Shown here piece after piece: positions 5,911 through 9,716 of a DNA stretch of 9,716 bases; within the stretch, counting starts at the first letter, position 1; each line of letters opens with the position of its first letter. The DNA comes from Bacillota bacterium (GTDB lineage Bacteria > Bacillota_B > Desulfitobacteriia > Desulfitobacteriales > Desulfitobacteriaceae). The notes beneath the pieces were generated by a model that worked only from the letters and a program-made list of their open reading frames with translations, was not told where the DNA came from and did no database searches. Location: assembly GCA_021779415.1 (NCBI GenBank), contig JAJYAS010000081.1:1-9716 (forward strand), written 5' to 3'. The position numbers and the translations under genes were made by a program.

Positions 5911-7092
5911 TTATGATCGAACAGAATCAAAATCGGTCTTTAAGCGAATCACAAAAGGAATGCTGAGAAGAACCGCAAAGGCAGCGACATACAGACCTGT
6001 GACCGACGAATAGTGGTCAGCAATTAAGCCAATGATGGCCACGCCGAAGGTACCTAAAGTATTGCCGATTCCCAGTGTCAATCCAGAGGCCATGCCCTTA
6101 TTGGCGGGAAAAAGTGCTTGACCAAATACCATAACCACAGAACTTGTGGAATAAAGTGAAGCCCCTAAGAGAGCTACAAGCACAAAAGAGAGCACAAGAT
6201 TATGCACATTTATGAATAATAGTAGCCATAGGCTGGAAAGAAGTGCCGAGGCGATCAAGACCGGCTTTGGACCGATAACATCAGATAAGGCACCACCTGC
6301 AACATTGCCTATGCTTCCGGCGATAAACAAAAGAGACAAAAGACCGGCTGTCTCTGTCAAAGGATAGCCTAGGGAGTGCCAGAGTATGGGGACAAGTGTC
6401 ATAGTCGTTAAAGATGTCATGTTGCGCAGAGCAACAACGGTTAGGAGGCTACCTGCACGATGTAAACCGTGGATAAATTCTGGTGTGAAGACCTTGCCTT
6501 GGCGAGGTTTAGGGGCTGGGGGAGGTGACATAACCCTAGCCATGACTAACGCCATCAGTAAACCCGGAACTGCCACGAAAAAAAGACCGTGCCGTCCTCC
6601 CAAAAGAAAGGCTGTGCTTGCTAGAATAGGGGCTACAGCGCGACCAAAATTTCCGCCAATCATAAACAAACTCATGCCCAAACCCTTGCGTTCCCCCGTG
6701 ATTTCGCTAACTAGGGCAGAAGCATGTGGATGAAAAGCCGAATTTCCCAAGCCACTGATGAGCAAAAGTATCAGGAGAATGGGATAGGAAGGGGCCCAAC
6801 CGAAGGCGAAGGCAGCTAAGACACTTCCTAAAGCAAGTCCACCAACCACAAATTTCCTTCCTCCAGAATGGTCGGCCCAAAAGCCCATCAGTGGTTGAAG
6901 AAGTTGTGCACTCAATGCCGAAACAGTGCTAATCAGACCTGCAGCTGCCGTATTGAAACTAAGTTGGACCATTAAAACAGGTAGGAGTACGGGGTAAAGA
7001 TTAGGGTAAGTGTCATTAATCAAATGACTGGCTGTAAAAATGAGCGTTCTCCCGATAGAACGGTTAGAAGTAATAGCTTTTTTCTCCTCCAT
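5911..7092 (-). CDS. MFS exporter of the fosmidomycin-resistance (Fsr) type
   Basis: An integral membrane transporter of 393 residues with about 12 hydrophobic segments and a central hydrophilic loop (SPPPAPKPRQGKVF region) between the two halves. It uses the proton gradient to export small molecules if it behaves like its family. Signs of the Fsr branch: an N-terminal HLINDTYPNLYPVLLPVL segment, the motif-A-like GFWADHSGGRK loop after TM2, and the GLGNSAFHPHASALVSE segment in TM4. I place the start at the ATG at 7090-7092 (MEEKKAITS) because AAGGAGAGG (7099-7107) lies 6 nt before it; an upstream ATG 11 codons earlier lacks such a site. It is 142 nt downstream of the DUF1287 gene, so it may share its transcript or have its own promoter, which I could not identify. 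The drug or metabolite exported is unknown. Confidence 0.88.
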   Translation of the reverse strand: MEEKKAITSNRSIGRTLIFTASHLINDTYPNLYPVLLPVLMVQLSFNTAAAGLISTVSALSAQLLQPLMGFWADHSGGRKFVVGGLALGSVLAAFAFGWAPSYPILLILLLISGLGNSAFHPHASALVSEITGERKGLGMSLFMIGGNFGRAVAPILASTAFLLGGRHGLFFVAVPGLLMALVMARVMSPPPAPKPRQGKVFTPEFIHGLHRAGSLLTVVALRNMTSLTTMTLVPILWHSLGYPLTETAGLLSLLFIAGSIGNVAGGALSDVIGPKPVLIASALLSSLWLLLFINVHNLVLSFVLVALLGASLYSTSSVVMVFGQALFPANKGMASGLTLGIGNTLGTFGVAIIGLIADHYSSVTGLYVAAFAVLLSIPFVIRLKTDFDSVRS

Positions 7093-7234
7093 ATGTTTCC
7101 TCTCCTTACTAGCTCTGCATAACACTACGTGATTCCCCGTTAGCAGGAACTCTCTGTCTATGAGATTGACCTCCGCTGTTGGGCCTACTCTATCCGGCTA
7201 CATGTTGGACATGGGTATATTTGACCATAGAAAC

Positions 7235-7939
7235 CTAAGGTCTAACCCGTGGAAAGCGAAAGTGCCCCGTCATCTGGGAAGGCCAGCTCTGCAATTGATC
7301 AGATTCACTGGGTGTCGGTCCCGCGTTATGGAGAATATAAGGGACACCATCAGGTCTGCGCTTATCGGATACAATTACGATATGTTCATGGGGCGGACCA
7401 TAGGTCACGATGTCCCCTGGTTGCCAAAGCGTTAGATTTTCTACATCCCCGGGTTTAATCTCCCGAGTTAATTCTTGGGCATTCAGCCGAAAGAACACCA
7501 AGAGATTCGGTACTCTTCGAAAATCAATATTCGGATCGGGCTTACCCTGCACACGGGGATATTTACCTATATTGGCCCGAATATCTTGATCGACTAAACC
7601 CTTTAAGTCATAGCCTGCATCTCGTAACGCCCGCCACACGACATCTGAACAGACGCCTTCATTCTCCGGCGGATACCCCTTTTGATAATAAGCACTGCGA
7701 TACTGCGGTTTCCTCTGCACCTCAGCTTTTGCACCCGTCACAATATCTTTAAGATCATCTAATCCATCCCCATCCTTATCTGTGGGAGAAGCAAGAGTAG
7801 GGATTCTAACGGATGGCCAAAAGGGAATTGAAATTTCGGACTGGGATTTCCACCAGATCAAAGGTCCGCTCGCGGCAACGCCAATTATTAAAACCAGAAG
7901 TCCACAAACAGACTGTTTTCGCAAAATCATCCCCCCCAT
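7235..7939 (-). CDS. Membrane-anchored DUF1287 protein (papain-like/NlpC-like fold)
   Basis: A 234-residue protein of the DUF1287 (YijF-like) family. Residues 11-30 form one hydrophobic segment (VCGLLVLIIGVAASG), acting as a signal anchor, so the rest faces outside. A DKDGDGLDD run at 54-62 resembles a calcium-binding loop. The family core follows: KGYPPENEGVCSDVVWRAL (residues 87-105, with Cys97 as likely nucleophile), DFRRVPNL, WQPGDIV (172-178), HEHIVIVSD with His184/His186, LHNAG (203-207) and the terminal GHFRF. Cys and His positions suit a cell-wall amidase or transferase, but no activity is established for the family to my knowledge. The start is unclear: the first ATG (7939) and the fourth-codon ATG (7930) lack a spaced ribosome site, while a TTG at 7922-7924 has a G-run at good distance. 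A hairpin lies immediately upstream. Confidence 0.85.
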   Translation of the reverse strand: MGGMILRKQSVCGLLVLIIGVAASGPLIWWKSQSEISIPFWPSVRIPTLASPTDKDGDGLDDLKDIVTGAKAEVQRKPQYRSAYYQKGYPPENEGVCSDVVWRALRDAGYDLKGLVDQDIRANIGKYPRVQGKPDPNIDFRRVPNLLVFFRLNAQELTREIKPGDVENLTLWQPGDIVTYGPPHEHIVIVSDKRRPDGVPYILHNAGPTPSESDQLQSWPSQMTGHFRFPRVRP

Positions 7940-7942
7940 ACC

Positions 7943-7978
7943 ATGGTCGCGTGAGCTGTCTCAGTTTCACGCGACCAT
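7943..7978. promoter_or_regulatory. Perfect 12-bp hairpin directly before the DUF1287 start
   Basis: ATGGTCGCGTGA (7943-7954) and TCACGCGACCAT (7967-7978) are perfect inverted arms around a 12-nt loop. In the minus-strand transcript the stem ends 3 nt before the annotated start codon. No T-run follows, so it is not a terminator. It overlaps a five-codon open frame (ATG at 7942-7944) whose TGA overlaps the in-frame ATG at 7930 as ATGA. Position suggests control of translation or a DNA operator. Confidence 0.6.
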
Positions 7979-8027
7979 TCTATCTTCGGCTATAAGCTCT
8001 CCGAGGCACACATGGATACTTACAACC

Positions 8028-8815
8028 TCAGCTAAATAGGCCTCTTTTCGCAAACGGGGACCTTGCAAATCGCCATATGACCTTGCCTTTCGTCAACCAA
8101 GCAATATGAACATTATTCGTCTTGTTTTTCAATATTCTTTGACTAAGAAACTTTGTAACGGTATCAACTTCATCGGCTAGGATATTAAAGACTTTTTTAT
8201 TTCTCTCAGCTTCTGCGGAATCTAGCGTGATAGACTTCATTAAAAAATCAGTGACCACCATTCCAGGACTCAAGGTTCCGACTATGATTGGAGTTTTGTT
8301 TGCTTCTTTTGCTAAAGACCGAGTGAAGTATCTAACTGCACTTTTCGTCGTTCCGTAAAGTGTCATTTTTTCACGCATCATACCATCGCTCCCAAAGCCC
8401 TCCATATTAAAGATTTGTCCGTATCCTTGTTTGAGCATTCGCTTGAAAGCTACTGTACTACCGTTAAATACCCTAACAAATTTGTCTTAACCATCTGTCC
8501 AAAGTCAGATGGTTCTATATCCCAGGCATATTTCCGCTCTTGGTCAATTCCGGCGTTATTTATCCAAATGTCTATCCTTCCAAAACTCTTTGAAGCGTTA
8601 TCCCAGAGCATCTCCACTTCTTGATCGTTACCAACATCTGTTACGAATCCTTGAACCTTAGCTGAATGGTAAGATTTCCTAATCTTTTGAAGCCCAGAAT
8701 TGACCCTTTCTACCGTTGTACCATTAATCGTCACTTGACAGTCAGCTTCGAGGAAGCGCTGAGCTAGTCCAAACCCTATTCCGCGTGTACTACCCGTAAT
8801 TAGAATATGCTTCAT
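8028..8815 (-). pseudogene. SDR-family oxidoreductase split by a one-base frameshift
   Basis: A short-chain dehydrogenase/reductase whose two halves lie in different frames. The first part (8815 down to about 8462) holds the Rossmann motif TGSTRGIG (residues 7-14), TDVGND, NNAG (86-89) and KTNLLGY, then hits TAG. The second part continues in another frame with GSTVAFKRMLKQGYGQIFNMEG, the active-site YGTTK motif and SPGMV. The joint is at about 8461-8465, where restoring one base would read L-T-G-S-T. The total of 788 nt plus one base gives 262 residues, normal for SDRs. The NMEG-x-GSDG and SPGMV segments recall the group that includes chlorophyll b reductase-like (NYC1-like) SDRs. The ATG has GGAAGGAGCC at good spacing. 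No slippery sequence is seen, so I read it as a mutation or sequencing error, not programmed shifting. Confidence 0.88.
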
Positions 8816-8841
8816 TTACAGGCTCCTTCCATCGGATTTAA

Positions 8842-8877
8842 TGCAAGTAGGAACGGTTCTTGACTTGCAGACTTGCA
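8842..8877. promoter_or_regulatory. Nested dyad and tandem octamer between methyltransferase and SDR
   Basis: GACTTGCA occurs twice head to tail (8862-8869, 8870-8877). An inverted copy, TGCAAGT, lies at 8842-8848. Between them GAAC and GTTC flank a single G (8851-8859), so the whole forms a near-continuous nested hairpin. It lies 27 nt upstream of the SDR start and after the methyltransferase stop. On the minus strand only TTAAAT follows, so an operator is as likely as a weak terminator. Confidence 0.45.
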
Positions 8878-8898
8878 TATGTTTCGACCAGACGGTCT

Positions 8899-9507
8899 CT
8901 AATCCTTCTCCAGTGAACATATATACAGCGCCGTCTGAGGACCAACATCCACTCGCTCGACCTCGTTAAAATAAGTCCTCATTTCCCTTTCTCCCTGACG
9001 AACAAATCCAAAGTAATCTCCACCTTCAGCCCACTCGACAAAATCTGTAGACCAGCTACGCTTTTGGTTGTAATCGTAGAAAAGGATCCGACCGCGGGAC
9101 AGCCTGCCTGCTTCCTCGTAGATACGCTGGCGCAGAGCGGAACTCAGCCCATGCAGAACATAGGAAGAAAGTACAAAGTCAAAACTCTTATCCGGGAGGT
9201 CTAGTCCCTGTGTCGCATCCCCTTGCACAAACTCTATTCCCTTACCTTTTGTCGACTTTCTAGCTGCATTCAGCATGGGAACAGAAAAATCCAACCCCAC
9301 CGTCTGATATCCTCGCTCGGCAAAGCAAGAGATAAAGGCCCCTGTACCACACCCAATATCCAACACCCTGCCTCCAAGGGGAATATTAAATATTTCTTCG
9401 TATTTTTCCAGTATAGAACGGTAATTTCGGACCTGACCTTTAAAAAAGCGATTATAAACTGGCGCAATTAGATTAAATATTCGAGCGTGTTTCTCCAATT
9501 CTTCCAA
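8899..9507 (-). CDS. Class I SAM-dependent methyltransferase
   Basis: A 202-residue cytosolic methyltransferase of the Methyltransf_11/25 type. SAM-binding motif I is VLDIGCGTG (residues 48-56); the acidic end of strand beta2 is in VGLDFS (70-75, Asp73); FVQGDA (93-98) carries the adenine-contacting Asp; motif IV is FDFVLSSYVLHGL (109-121). The N-terminus (IFNLIAPVYNRFFKGQ) is like that of UbiE/phosphoethanolamine-type enzymes, but the substrate cannot be assigned. The C-terminal part after residue 145 is short and contains EWAEGGDYFGFVR. The ATG at 9505-9507 is preceded by GGGAGGAA at good spacing. The next gene in the same direction is the broken SDR, 83 nt on; co-transcription is possible but a dyad sits between. 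The leader contains several hairpins. Confidence 0.9.
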   Translation of the reverse strand: MEELEKHARIFNLIAPVYNRFFKGQVRNYRSILEKYEEIFNIPLGGRVLDIGCGTGAFISCFAERGYQTVGLDFSVPMLNAARKSTKGKGIEFVQGDATQGLDLPDKSFDFVLSSYVLHGLSSALRQRIYEEAGRLSRGRILFYDYNQKRSWSTDFVEWAEGGDYFGFVRQGEREMRTYFNEVERVDVGPQTALYICSLEKD

Positions 9508-9543
9508 TGTGATTCCTCCCGAAAAATCCTGGCTAAATTATTA

Positions 9544-9570
9544 CTAAACTTTTGTTTAGAGCATCTGCTC
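9544..9570 (-). promoter_or_regulatory. Two adjoining hairpins in the methyltransferase leader
   Basis: CTAAAC (9544-9549) and GTTTAG (9554-9559) enclose a four-T loop. Sharing one base, GAGCA (9559-9563) and TGCTC (9566-9570) form a 12-bp palindrome. On the minus strand both lie 37-63 nt upstream of the ATG. No T-run follows. They could be operators or RNA elements; a TATATA just upstream (9571-9576) could be a -10 box but has no convincing -35. Confidence 0.4.
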
Positions 9571-9610
9571 TATATAAGTAAGACCCTCATCGTTCATTAC
9601 TTAGTGACTC

Positions 9611-9631
9611 AACTTTCGCATAGCGAAAGTT
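9611..9631. promoter_or_regulatory. Perfect 9-bp hairpin upstream of the methyltransferase gene
   Basis: AACTTTCGC (9611-9619) and GCGAAAGTT (9623-9631) pair exactly around a 3-nt loop (ATA). Neither strand shows a T-run after it, so it is not a standard terminator. It lies 104 nt upstream of the methyltransferase ATG. Confidence 0.55.
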
Positions 9632-9660
9632 ACCTCTGACCCAGTATCTATCTCGGTTAG

Positions 9661-9677
9661 GACAAAATATTTTTGTC
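9661..9677. promoter_or_regulatory. Inverted repeat GACAAAA/TTTTGTC near the right edge
   Basis: GACAAAA (9661-9667) and TTTTGTC (9671-9677) flank a TAT centre, a perfect 17-bp dyad typical in size of a regulator site. On the plus strand TTGACA (9680-9685) follows directly, but no well-spaced -10 is seen before the window ends. Confidence 0.4.
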
Positions 9678-9716
9678 TATTGACAGAAAAACACCTTTCC
9701 AATTGGTAAAATGGAA

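Noticed and set aside
7160..7458. Plus-strand frames over the DUF1287 3' end as whole genes
   Set aside because: Beyond 7235 they are plainly antisense to a well-supported family member; only the short part before 7235 is kept as a low-interest observation.
8455..8470. Programmed ribosomal frameshift in the SDR
   Set aside because: No slippery heptamer or downstream stimulatory structure is apparent, and SDR genes are not known to use one.
9680..9712. Plus-strand promoter TTGACA with TAAAAT
   Set aside because: The spacer is 21 nt, too long, and the window ends right after it; only the extended TGG before TAAAAT supports it.

Overview
All convincing genes in this window lie on the minus strand. 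The right-hand genes are therefore upstream, and the left-hand end carries the 3' end of a transcription/translation operon. The operon order (rimP, nusA, ylxR, ylxQ, infB), the gene phylotype (short RimP, NusA with an acidic tail, IF2 with a Gly/Pro/Gln/Arg linker) and the AGGAGG-type ribosome sites point to a Firmicute. A Clostridia member close to Desulfitobacterium/Desulfosporosinus is my best guess, inferred from protein style and not from any search.

Layout on the minus strand. Positions 1-3073 hold rimP-nusA-ylxR-ylxQ-infB, with infB cut by the left edge. A good sigma-A-type promoter lies at 3228-3256, followed by a structured leader of about 150 nt. infB has no stop inside the window; its visible 226 codons hold the IF2 N-terminal domain and then at least 12 perfect 11-residue repeats, whose DNA differences are all synonymous.

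Positions 3330-5256 hold a small VOC/PhnB-like protein, a gene-poor stretch with a compact structured block (perhaps a decayed group II intron 3' end), a strong terminator, and a secreted protein built from eight alternating helical-hairpin-like repeats. Positions 5257-5910 are AT-rich and gene-free. They carry a perfect 12-bp inverted repeat, consensus-like DnaA boxes and outward-facing promoter-like sites.

Positions 5911-9507 are accessory: an Fsr-type MFS exporter, a membrane-anchored DUF1287 papain-like protein, an SDR oxidoreductase broken by a one-base frameshift, and a class I methyltransferase. Spacers here carry notable dyads: a 12-bp hairpin directly before the DUF1287 start, a nested dyad between methyltransferase and SDR, and four hairpins in the methyltransferase leader.

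How they work together: the left operon is the conserved machinery for 30S maturation (RimP), transcription elongation (NusA), RNA binding (YlxR, YlxQ) and translation initiation (IF2). The right-hand genes look independently regulated and show no shared pathway. I do not see a clear new multi-gene system. The most interesting points are the selected repeat in IF2 next to an aromatic/acidic NusA tail, the repeat protein, and several unexplained RNA or operator structures.
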